A stretch of 64,000 nt of DNA from JAGVSR01 sp964458265 (lineage in GTDB: Bacteria > Pseudomonadota > Alphaproteobacteria > Rhizobiales > Hyphomicrobiaceae). Numbering within the stretch: the stretch's first letter is position 1; each line of letters opens with the position of its first letter. The stretch covers positions 1 through 64,000 of the forward strand of contig CAYWIF010000010.1 in assembly GCA_964458265.1 (NCBI GenBank), in the 5' to 3' direction. Positions 49,944 through 60,247 of this stretch are shown piece after piece. Both the position numbers and the translations under genes were made by a program. The notes below the pieces were generated by a model that ran no database searches, was not told the origin of the DNA, and was given only the letters and a program-made list of their open reading frames with translations.

Positions 49944-50441
49944 CTACTTGCAGGCGACTTCGATCGTGGTGCTGGTGGTGGCGTCGAAGCGGCGGCAGGT
50001 TTCCGGTGTGGCGGCCGTGGTTGCGGTGTTGCTCGCGGCGGGTGTGCCGGATGCTGGTGCCGCGGCGGTGGTCTCGGTGTTGGCTTCCGTCTTGGTTTCG
50101 GAATTCGCCGTCTCACTGTCAGTGGTCTTGTTGTCGGCTGCCGGTGCCGCCTTGGCAACGGACTCCTGCTTTGCCGGTGGCTTGGCGGGAGGTTTGCGCG
50201 CGGACTTGGTGGACGGCTTCGACGGTTTGGCCGCCTTCTTTGACGGAGAGGGTTTGTAGGCGGGCTTTTTGTAGGAAGAACCGCTGCCGTAGTCGGGCGG
50301 GGCGGACTGTTTGCCAGTGGAGAAGTTCGGGCCAACGGTGGCCGGGCCGCCGTAGCCGCGGTCGGGGGCTTGCGCGATGGCGGGTGGCGCCATGGCGAGT
50401 GCGGCGATGGCGAGGGCGACAAGACAGGCGAGGGCGCGCAT
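49944..50441 (-). CDS. exported Lys/Pro/Ala/Thr-rich protein, paralogue of 49102-49563
   Basis: 165 residues. The signal peptide MRALACLVALAIAALAMA ends at AIAQ. It is followed by GPNFSTGKQSAPPDYG, a Lys/Pro-rich stretch like those of cell-wall-spanning proteins, a Thr/Ala/Glu-rich stretch, and the shared terminal motif CRRFDATTSTTIEVAC. Its stop codon region abuts the repeats at 49843-49940. Confidence 0.65.
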   Translation of the reverse strand: MRALACLVALAIAALAMAPPAIAQAPDRGYGGPATVGPNFSTGKQSAPPDYGSGSSYKKPAYKPSPSKKAAKPSKPSTKSARKPPAKPPAKQESVAKAAPAADNKTTDSETANSETKTEANTETTAAAPASGTPAASNTATTAATPETCRRFDATTSTTIEVACK

Positions 50442-50525
50442 TTGCGGTCCTTCCGTGAAGCGAGTTCTTTTTGATCCTACACCATTGGCGACGGTGCGGG
50501 GCCCCGGAAAAGTCTGCAGTTGGCG

Positions 50526-53531
<3,006 letters not shown>

Positions 53532-54288
53532 CGCAGGCTTCGTAGCGCGGGGGCCGCGCCGCCCGCAATGTGGCTGTTGGCCGGTAACCCAATGACGGGT
53601 GACGAATGGCGAGCTATACAACTTTCGAATGGGGAGTACGGGTCGCCGGTCGGGAGAATTTGAAGTGCTTGCTCCTCGGCAAAGCAGGGGGCAAGACCGG
53701 CGCGCTTGCGATTTCGTTTGTAGAGACTGATGCGACGCACCGGCCTCGCCACGGACGACGGGGGTGGGCCCCCTTTTCGAAGCGTCGGTGCCACCACCCT
53801 GCGCGCATCTCAACACAGGTTGAACGGGGTTCTTACTCCCCCGCCGGCAGCGGTCCCCCAGGCTGACTGACCCAGCTGGCGCTCCGTTCCGCTCCCCTTC
53901 CGCAAACAGGATCCCAGCTCGAGCCTGTTCCCTGCCGAATGCGGTGGGATGCGCGGGAGTGTAGGGGAGCGGTGGGGAGGCGGGGATAAGATTGCGTCGC
54001 TTCTTGTCGCGAGCGTGCGGCAAGTAATGCGGTACCTTTGGAGAATTGCGGTTGGCAGCTCGGCTGACGCGCCGGTTTGGGTGGCGGTCGGCTGGACGCC
54101 ATGAGACTTGGTGGGCATTTCGCGATCCGGTATGGTCCCGACCGATAGCCTAGGGGTCGCGTGAACGGTGGCTGAATGGGCCGCTCAAGACCGGTTCAGG
54201 CGTCCCGTGGGACAACTCCGCCATATCCGCGTCACGGGAGCTGGCGACCATGGGTTATCCGAGCACGACCTTCGAGGAGGGCTATCTG
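53532..54288. other. 757-bp region upstream of uvrA without a supported gene
   Basis: It should contain the divergent promoters of uvrA and the membrane-protein gene at 54289. Open frames here have repetitive Arg/Pro/Ser compositions typical of chance frames. GC-rich inverted pairs around 53860-53970 could belong to a structured RNA, but I recognise no known RNA. Confidence 0.6.
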
Positions 54289-54888
54289 ATGTCCGAGAGC
54301 ACCGTCCCCGCCCGTTCAGGCGGCGACTATGACCGTATGATTTCGTTTTTGAAGAACCTGGCGCTGGTGGTGACGATCGTCGGCGCCGTGCCGACCGCCA
54401 TCACGGCCTATCATGCTTATACATTCGGTGTTCCCTTCAGCCAGGTGCCGCAGCGGCTCGCCCAGTACGACCTCTGGGTGAAGAACATCGACTGCCAGAT
54501 CGAATACAAGGCCCTGGCGACCGCGGAGGGTACGCGCGTCGATGTGGGCGCATGTTCCAAGACGGGCGATATCGCTTTGAAGTTGTCGTCGCCCGACGGG
54601 AAGGCTGCCTATCAGTGGATCGCCTACAACGAATTGCAGAAGCCCGGCGAAGCACCGCAGTCGACGAGCATCATCGATTTGCTGATTTCCTCGGCGCGGG
54701 CGGATGACGCAACCTTGAAGCCCTTCAAAGTCGCGCAGGGGCTGGAAGTCATGTGCCAGGCGATCCAGGGCAAAAGCGTCGTCCGGGTCGTGAAGGAAGG
54801 CGGCAAATGCTTCAAGGAAGTGTTTTCGCCGATCAAGGGCGCCGTTGAAAAGCGCGACGAGGTGGCCTGCTCGACCCCATGCGGTTGA
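54289..54888 (+). CDS. membrane-anchored hypothetical protein
   Basis: 199 residues from ATG 54289 (gaggaggg upstream; an in-frame ATG lies at 54250). A single membrane segment (FLKNLALVVTIVGAVPTAITAY) follows a 15-residue cytoplasmic start. The outer domain has five or six Cys (DCQIEYK, GACSKTG, VMCQAIQ, GKCFKEV, ACSTPCG). No family is recognised. It is closed by a strong hairpin. Confidence 0.7.
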   Translation: MSESTVPARSGGDYDRMISFLKNLALVVTIVGAVPTAITAYHAYTFGVPFSQVPQRLAQYDLWVKNIDCQIEYKALATAEGTRVDVGACSKTGDIALKLSSPDGKAAYQWIAYNELQKPGEAPQSTSIIDLLISSARADDATLKPFKVAQGLEVMCQAIQGKSVVRVVKEGGKCFKEVFSPIKGAVEKRDEVACSTPCG

Positions 54889-54913
54889 AATTCGACTGGG
54901 CTGAGTGACCAAC

Positions 54914-54942
54914 ACGGGCGGTGAGGAGACCTCACCGCCCGT
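54914..54942. terminator. strong bidirectional hairpin between convergent genes
   Basis: Perfect 13-bp stem acgggcggtgagg / cctcaccgcccgt with loop aga. Only a weak T-rich tail (tcgctatt) follows. Confidence 0.75.
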
Positions 54943-54969
54943 TCGCTATTCAAACAGGCTTGCCGTAGA

Positions 54970-55257
54970 TCAGGACGCTTCCTTGCCCGATGTCAGGCTT
55001 GTGCCGTTGGTGTCGATGGTGTCGCCGGTTTTTGCCCACCAGGAGAAGTTCCAGGGGCCGGTGACGCCGCAGTGGTTGTCGCATTCGTTCTTGAACGTCA
55101 TCGATTTTCCGGCCGCGATCTTGTGGACGGTTTCCTTGTCGCCCTGATCGAGGCCAACGGAAATTTCCTTATCGGACTTGTTGTTGATGGTGAGGGCGTG
55201 CGCGCCGGTCGTCATCGCGAAGGCCAGAGCCGTGGCTAACATCAAAGGTTTCAGCAT
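54970..55257 (-). CDS. 95-residue secreted protein A (paralogue of 55615-55902)
   Basis: A signal peptide (MLKPLMLATALAFAMTTGAHA) is followed by a short beta-rich domain: NKSDKEISVGLDQGDKE, NECDNHCGVTGPWNFSWWAK, then TGDTIDTNG. The SD ggaggaagg is strong. The pair of Cys in ECDNHC is shared with protein B. No known family is assigned; the size and beta pattern are compatible with a small periplasmic ligand-binding or inhibitor protein, but that is a guess. Confidence 0.75.
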   Translation of the reverse strand: MLKPLMLATALAFAMTTGAHALTINNKSDKEISVGLDQGDKETVHKIAAGKSMTFKNECDNHCGVTGPWNFSWWAKTGDTIDTNGTSLTSGKEAS

Positions 55258-55614
55258 GATTGATTTCCTTCCTCCTTAGAACTTGGGGACAGGTGGACAG
55301 ACCACCGGGCAAAGCGGGATTAGCCGTTCCAAAACCCTTCTGTGGAGGGCGGCACGTTATACCGTTTCGCTTGCAGCGGAACGTCGTTGCTCGTGGTTCC
55401 ATTGAAAAGGGTTTGGCGCGTCAACTCGCTATCAAAACGAATTGACCGCCGATACGCAATCAAGCGTATTTTTTCTCTGCTTCTGAATAACGATGTCGAT
55501 GTTCTTTTCGAATTTTTGAAACTTTCTCTACGTGAAAATGCGAATGAGGTTTGGCTCTCGTCCATCCCCTTACGGACGAGAGCCTAGCTTGGAATTCATA
55601 GGCAGATAGGAAGA
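55258..55614. other. AT-rich spacer between the two secreted paralogues
   Basis: 357 bp, clearly richer in A/T than the surroundings. Short frames exist on both strands but none has an SD, a signal peptide or typical codon use. It contains the hairpin at 55553-55584. Confidence 0.6.
55553..55584 (-). terminator. hairpin downstream of secreted protein B
   Basis: Perfect 11-bp stem ggctctcgtcc / ggacgagagcc. No T-run follows in the gene's direction. Confidence 0.55.
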
Positions 55615-55902
55615 TTACTTTTTGGCCGGTGCGCAGGTGAGGCAGGCGCCGTTGGTCTCGATGTTGTCGCCGGTTTTGGCGAACCAGGAAAAGTTCCAAG
55701 GGCCCGTCACGGCGCAACCGTATTTGCACTCGTCCTTGAATGTTGCCGCCTTACCGGCCGCGATCTTGACGACGGTGGATTTCTCCCCTTCGTCGACAGC
55801 TATGGAAATTTCCTTATCGCTTTTGTTGCTGACGGTGAGGGCTTCGGCGGCTGAAACGGATGCGAAGGCGAGGACGATGCCGGCGATCGTTGTTTTGAAC
55901 AT
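55615..55902 (-). CDS. 95-residue secreted protein B (paralogue of 54970-55257)
   Basis: From ATG 55902 (other ATGs at 55908 and 55914) the product has the same length as protein A. It has a signal peptide (MFKTTIAGIVLAFASVSAAEA), then NKSDKEISIAVDEGEK, DECKYGCAVTGPWNFSWFAK and TGDNIETNG. It ends with an extra Cys pair (ACLTCAPAKK) absent in A. The two genes are clearly a local duplication that has diverged. Confidence 0.75.
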   Translation of the reverse strand: MFKTTIAGIVLAFASVSAAEALTVSNKSDKEISIAVDEGEKSTVVKIAAGKAATFKDECKYGCAVTGPWNFSWFAKTGDNIETNGACLTCAPAKK

Positions 55903-56096
55903 AGTCATTCCCATGGGTGCTTGGATGATGGAAGGGCGTGCAGCGCTTAGATCGCGCTGGCCGTTCAGCCGAGCACTCCATAAGCGGGTGGGCAATTCAG
56001 GATTGCCGGTCCGCCAATCATAAGGTTGTGAGATTAGTGCTTGATTTGCCGAAAGTTCCTGGTGTGAGCGTTTTGTTTATGAGCGCCGCAACAGGA

Positions 56097-56468
56097 TCAG
56101 TCCTCGTCGTGGTTGGTGACGGCGACAAACTCGTCGTCGCGCTGACAGCGGCGCTCGTGCATCAGGAAATCGTAATAGCCGCACCGGCCATCACCCGGAT
56201 AGCTGCGGCAGGTCGCAGGGCGCGCGTGGTAGATGGTGCAGCGGCGCTCTGCGGTGTCGAAGAAGCGGCAGATGCGACCGTAGATGCCATCCTTCTTGCG
56301 CCGCATGGTGTACTTGTGGCCGTGCGCCTCTTTGGTGAACTTCGTCTTGGCTTCGTCGTAGGTGAGTCCGTGATGGCGGGCGAGACGCTCCACGTCGCGT
56401 TTGGTGAGGGCAATAACGGGATACGAGCAACAGTACCCCGGACATTTCATGCAATTGTAGAGAGCCAT
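56097..56468 (-). CDS. YkgJ-family cysteine cluster protein
   Basis: 123 residues from ATG 56468. NCMKCPGYCCSYPVIALTKRD and then CRFFDTAERRCTIYHARPATCRSYP give the Cys pattern of the YkgJ/CxxCxxCC family, thought to bind zinc or an Fe-S cluster. There is no signal peptide. The biochemical role of the family is not established. Confidence 0.88.
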   Translation of the reverse strand: MALYNCMKCPGYCCSYPVIALTKRDVERLARHHGLTYDEAKTKFTKEAHGHKYTMRRKKDGIYGRICRFFDTAERRCTIYHARPATCRSYPGDGRCGYYDFLMHERRCQRDDEFVAVTNHDED

Positions 56469-56712
56469 GGCGATCAATAGTCGTCCGTAAGTCGACCCGA
56501 TGATTCGGAGGTCGAGGCGTCTGCGTGCGCGCAGCCGACGTGCCGGGATAGAGGAAGCGGGCCCAGCGTCAAGGCCGTTCAAGCGTGTGGCGGCGCAATT
56601 GGATAGGTAGTGTAACTGACTTAGTTCAGTTTCTGGTAGTTGTTGCGTTGAAGCGGCAAGACCTATGCTCAAAATCTTAAATAAGCTGCCCGCGTGAACT
56701 GGGGCAGCAGGA

Positions 56713-56891
56713 ATGCGCAGCAAATCATCGCTCGTTTTTCTGGGTCTTCTGGCGGGGCCGGCACCTGCCGCCGCGGGGACTGGTCGGGGGTCTATATCGG
56801 GATTGGCGTGGGTGCCGGTGCTGCCAACCACGAGTTGTCCCTTGATTACCGTTTCAATTTCGGGGGATCGGAGACGACGCCGCTCAAGTAG
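56713..56891 (+). pseudogene. broken outer-membrane beta-barrel protein gene
   Basis: ATG 56713 opens a signal peptide (MRSKSSLVFLGLLAGPAPAAA). After a +1 frame change near 56777 the reading continues DWSGVYIGIGVGAGAANHE and LSLDYRFNFGG, the typical first strands of Omp25/Omp31-type porins, then stops at 56889-56891. The rest of the expected roughly 200-residue barrel is missing. I read it as a frameshifted, truncated remnant. Confidence 0.6.
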
Positions 56892-56915
56892 AACATTCGC
56901 TGTTCAGGCGGGTCA

Positions 56916-57335
56916 TTAACGGGGAGGGCCTTCGCTCTCCCCGATTTCCTGCATCTGGTTGTCGAGGGTATAGAGGGGGAGGTCTTTGACGCCAACGCGA
57001 CAGTAGGCAGCGTAGCTGAGACGGTCGCCCTTGGCGGGATGTGCCCAGCCGCCGGCACCGCAGCGGATATAATCAGCATCCGGCACGAGCGGCCGGCAAT
57101 CGCGCTCGACGAGAAGTTTGGCGGCGCCGGGGTCATCGCCTTCGGTTTCGCGGACCACGAACATTAAGCTGCGGTGATCAATGCAGCCAGCGGCGGGATA
57201 AGGACTGCCGGCGGGCTGGATGAACCGGTGGCGGGTGCCCAATTGGTGCTGTAGCGATTCTTCCGCGGCGCTCGCGGCAGCGGGGCATACCAGCGATAGA
57301 GCGGCGCCGAGGAGATGTTTTAGAGTTTGTTGCAT
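56916..57335 (-). CDS. exported hypothetical protein with cysteines
   Basis: 139 residues from ATG 57335, chosen because it starts the signal peptide (TLKHLLGAALSLVCPAAASA). Mature Cys occur in AAGCIDH, ERDCRPL, IRCGAGG and AYCRVG, consistent with two disulfides. No family is assigned. It is divergent from the membrane-protein gene at 57435. Confidence 0.65.
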   Translation of the reverse strand: MQQTLKHLLGAALSLVCPAAASAAEESLQHQLGTRHRFIQPAGSPYPAAGCIDHRSLMFVVRETEGDDPGAAKLLVERDCRPLVPDADYIRCGAGGWAHPAKGDRLSYAAYCRVGVKDLPLYTLDNQMQEIGESEGPPR

Positions 57336-57434
57336 TGGGGGCCTAGTCGAGCGGAGACGCTTGGTCGAAACGTAGGCGACGACGGATCGGATGACTGCGG
57401 GAATGCCGCTCAATCCGCCGGTTTCGAGGATCAC

Positions 57435-58388
57435 GTGAGTTCAATGCAATTTTCGCATGCAGCGCTGGTCGGTATCGGAGCGTTCTACACGTTTGCCGGG
57501 CTCGTGGGCCTTCGCGCCGCGCATCAGAGCCGGCTGATGGACATTGCCATCGCCAAGATTTCGATGAAAGGGCCGCCTGCCGTGGAGACGGCGCGCGGAT
57601 TGTGGTTGCTCTTCGCGTCGCTGGCTGTGCTGGCGGGTGGGTTGTTCCTGATCCTCAGGCTCGAGTGGGCGGCGGCGGCGTTCGCCGTGTCCGCACTTGG
57701 GCAGGCGATATATCTCCTCGTTCTCGCGCCGTACTATTTCGATCGTGACGATCCGCCGGATGCGAGGGGACGGCAGCAGACGATCAATGCGTTCATTCTC
57801 TATGCGGCCGCGACGCTGTTCGTCCTGTGGGCGTACCGCACGGATAAGCTCATGCCGGCCTACGCGGCGGGTTGGCCCGCCGTTTATGCGGCGCTGGCAA
57901 TCTTGTTTGGAGCCCTGGGCTGGGGTCTGTTCCGGTTTGCCTATCCGCTGGCGAAGGGGCCGTCGGCCTTATTCGGCGGGACGGCGGGCAGCGCTGACAG
58001 CGGCGATATTCCGGACTATTCGCCGGACGACGAGACGGGGCCACCGCTGGCGGAGAGCCGGCGCATTCTGGTCATGTCGGACTACGAGTGCGATCCGCTA
58101 TGGACGCATGATCCGGGTCGCAGCGGGACGATCGCGCCCTGCGATCTGCCGCTGTCGGAGGCGCTGAGGGCGGACTTGGAGGCGTGGGCGCGAAACTACG
58201 ACGGGTCCTTCAATTTCGAGGATCTGAGCAATCCGCATTGGAGCGAGGCGCAGTACGCGGCGCATGACGCGGCGGGTCTGGCACTGGCCCGCCGGTTGAA
58301 GCGGGAATTGCCCGACCGGCAGATTTACGTTTGGCGCACGGGCGATGGGACTTACGGGCACACCGAGGTCCAGGCCGATGACCGCTAG
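57435..58388 (+). CDS. four-segment membrane protein with soluble C-terminal domain
   Basis: 317 residues from GTG 57435 (gagga 4 bp upstream; ATG 57444 is an alternative). Four membrane segments lie in the first 185 residues. A soluble domain of about 120 residues follows, with SRRILVMSDYECDPLWTHD and LKRELPDRQIYVWR. No known family is identified for the C-terminal domain. It lies just upstream of the ssb promoter. Confidence 0.7.
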   Translation: MSSMQFSHAALVGIGAFYTFAGLVGLRAAHQSRLMDIAIAKISMKGPPAVETARGLWLLFASLAVLAGGLFLILRLEWAAAAFAVSALGQAIYLLVLAPYYFDRDDPPDARGRQQTINAFILYAAATLFVLWAYRTDKLMPAYAAGWPAVYAALAILFGALGWGLFRFAYPLAKGPSALFGGTAGSADSGDIPDYSPDDETGPPLAESRRILVMSDYECDPLWTHDPGRSGTIAPCDLPLSEALRADLEAWARNYDGSFNFEDLSNPHWSEAQYAAHDAAGLALARRLKRELPDRQIYVWRTGDGTYGHTEVQADDR

Positions 58389-58425
58389 AGGCGGGGTTGC
58401 GGGGAGTTTGCCACTCGGCTAAAGT

Positions 58426-58440
58426 GAACAAAAAAGGAAC
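58426..58440 (+). promoter_or_regulatory. LexA (SOS) box upstream of ssb
   Basis: GAAC-aaaaaag-GAAC exactly fits the alphaproteobacterial LexA consensus GAAC-N7-GAAC. It lies 180 bp before the ssb start. Confidence 0.75.
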
Positions 58441-58619
58441 ATTCAGGAACGTCGGGCGGGTATATTAAGCCCCGGCGTCAAAGCAGTGGACAAGCAGCCG
58501 GCGGGGTGCGGAGCGGGCGGTCGCGCGGGCTAAGGTCCCTGCAACTCGATTCGACCTGCGGGGTTCAGGGCAACATGCCCGGCAGCCTCCCGGGCAGTGA
58601 TGCAGAAAAGGAGTACGAC

Positions 58620-59138
58620 ATGGCCGGATCGGTCAACAAAGTGATCCTCGTCGGGAACGTGGGCAAGGACCCCGAAATCCGCCGGACGCAGGACGGCCGT
58701 TCAATCGCGAACCTATCGCTGGCGACGAGCGAAAGCTGGCGTGACAAGGCGACCGGCGAGCGCAAGGAAAAGACGGAATGGCACCGGGTCGTCGTGTTCA
58801 ACGACAACCTGTGCAAGGTCGTCGAGCAGTACGTGCGCAAGGGCTCGAAGCTCTACGTCGAAGGGCAGCTCCAAACGCGCAAGTGGACCGACCAGTCGGG
58901 CGCGGAGAAGTATTCGACCGAAGTGGTGCTGCAGGGGTTCGGCGGCACGCTCACCATGCTCGACGGGGCGCGCGGTGCGACCGGCGGGATGGGCGAGAGT
59001 TCGCAGGTCGAGTACGGCGGGGACGCCGGTTACGGTTCGGGATCTTCGGGCGGGTATGACAGCGCGCCGAAGCGGTCAGGCGGCGGTTCGAAGGGCAAGT
59101 CGTTCGACAAGGCGCTCGACGACGAGATCCCGTTCTGA
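58620..59138 (+). CDS. ssb: single-stranded DNA-binding protein
   Basis: 172 residues from ATG 58620 (SD aaggag). The OB fold is seen in NKVILVGNVGKDPEIRRTQDG and TEWHRVVVFNDNLCKVVEQY. A Gly/Ser-rich linker follows, and the acidic tip DDEIPF recruits partner proteins. An SOS box lies upstream and a strong terminator downstream, so it is a single-gene unit. Confidence 0.97.
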   Translation: MAGSVNKVILVGNVGKDPEIRRTQDGRSIANLSLATSESWRDKATGERKEKTEWHRVVVFNDNLCKVVEQYVRKGSKLYVEGQLQTRKWTDQSGAEKYSTEVVLQGFGGTLTMLDGARGATGGMGESSQVEYGGDAGYGSGSSGGYDSAPKRSGGGSKGKSFDKALDDEIPF

Positions 59139-59164
59139 GTTCGAAGTTGGCGCTCAAAGCAAGA

Positions 59165-59198
59165 GCCCCGCTGCGAAGATGCAGCGGGGCCTTTTTTT
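59165..59198 (+). terminator. rho-independent terminator of ssb
   Basis: 10-bp stem gccccgctgc / gcagcggggc, loop gaagat, then c and seven T. Confidence 0.95.
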
Positions 59199-59239
59199 CG
59201 TTGCGATTGGGGGTCTGACCCCAAACTTGCTTCGCCCGA

Positions 59240-59905
59240 TCAGGGTGTGGCGGGTGCCGGGGCGGGCGTTTCAGGCGCGGGAGCCGGGTCAGGCTGAGCG
59301 GCTTCCTTGGCGGCATCGACGGCGCCGCCGACCGCTTCCTTTGCCTTTTCATAGGCGGGGGTCGCGGCTTCCTTGGCCTTCTCGTAGGCTTCGGCGGCCT
59401 TCTGCTTAGCCTCTTCCAGCGCAGGCTTGGCCTTTTCGACAGCGTCGCTCGTCGTGGCCGACGTCTTGTCCTTCAGCTCGATCGCCTTTTCCTTGGCGCG
59501 GTCCCAGAGCGATTTCTTCGGCTGAGCGCGCTCGTAGGCCGGCGCCGCATCAAGTGCGTCCTTTGTTGCCTCCGGCAAAGTGACGGACAGCGCGCCGGCC
59601 GCGTCGTCGAACTTCAGGGCGGACAGCTGCACGCCGATTTTCTTTTCGGCCATGCCGAGGAAGCCGCCCGTGCCCATGACGATGCCGACGACCGTGTTGC
59701 CGTCGGTGATGATGAGATCTTCGATGTCGCCGATGATCTTGCCATCCGGACCTTTGACCTTGACCCCGATGAGGTGGTCCTTGGCGAGATACTCATTCGG
59801 CGTCTGGGTGTTGATGAACACCGATCCTTCCGGCGCGGCGGATTGCGCGAGTGCGGCCGTCGCAGCGAGGGCGAATGCGGCGGCGCCGCAGATGAACTTT
59901 TTCAT
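59240..59905 (-). CDS. PRC-barrel domain exported protein with Ala/Lys/Glu repeats
   Basis: 221 residues from ATG 59905. A signal peptide (MKKFICGAAAFALAATAALA) is followed by a PRC-barrel (about 30-115: DHLIGVKVKGPDGKIIGDIE and LIITDGNTVVGIVMG) and a long helical tail of near-repeats (KAKPALEEAKQKAAEAYEKA, then AKEAATPAYEKAKEAVGGA). It ends in Pro/Ala. PRC-barrel periplasmic proteins are common in Rhizobiales; the tail resembles late-embryogenesis-abundant-like helices. Confidence 0.85.
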   Translation of the reverse strand: MKKFICGAAAFALAATAALAQSAAPEGSVFINTQTPNEYLAKDHLIGVKVKGPDGKIIGDIEDLIITDGNTVVGIVMGTGGFLGMAEKKIGVQLSALKFDDAAGALSVTLPEATKDALDAAPAYERAQPKKSLWDRAKEKAIELKDKTSATTSDAVEKAKPALEEAKQKAAEAYEKAKEAATPAYEKAKEAVGGAVDAAKEAAQPDPAPAPETPAPAPATP

Positions 59906-60247
59906 GAGTGCGATACCCCTAGAATGATGGCCGTTCTTCCATCGAACGAACGGCGTCGCGACGCGGGCTTTGAGCCTATTTGGACGCTTCGGCGATGGGC
60001 GTGCTGATAGGGCGGGACTGTGGCCGGAGCAAGTCACCATTTGAGAGCTGAATATATTCCTCAGGTGATGGTAGTTAAGTGGCTGTAATTTCGTGCGATC
60101 CACGCGTTTTGCGTACATGGGGAGAACCCGGCTGCGCGGCATCGGGCACGGTTGCCCGGCGGGTCGGGGCGGGCTAGACAACCGTCACATTCGATGACGC
60201 TCGCGCGGGTCCGCAATCGGACTTTCGCCGAGCCTTGAGGACAGCCC
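59906..60247. other. divergent promoter region of the PRC-barrel gene and gyrA
   Basis: 342 bp with no supported gene. A gaggaca SD near 60238 serves gyrA. I could not identify a reliable promoter or operator. Confidence 0.6.

Noticed and set aside
55320..55587. 81-codon frames on both strands in the AT-rich spacer
   Set aside because: No SD, no signal peptide and atypical codon use; they overlap each other and a hairpin.
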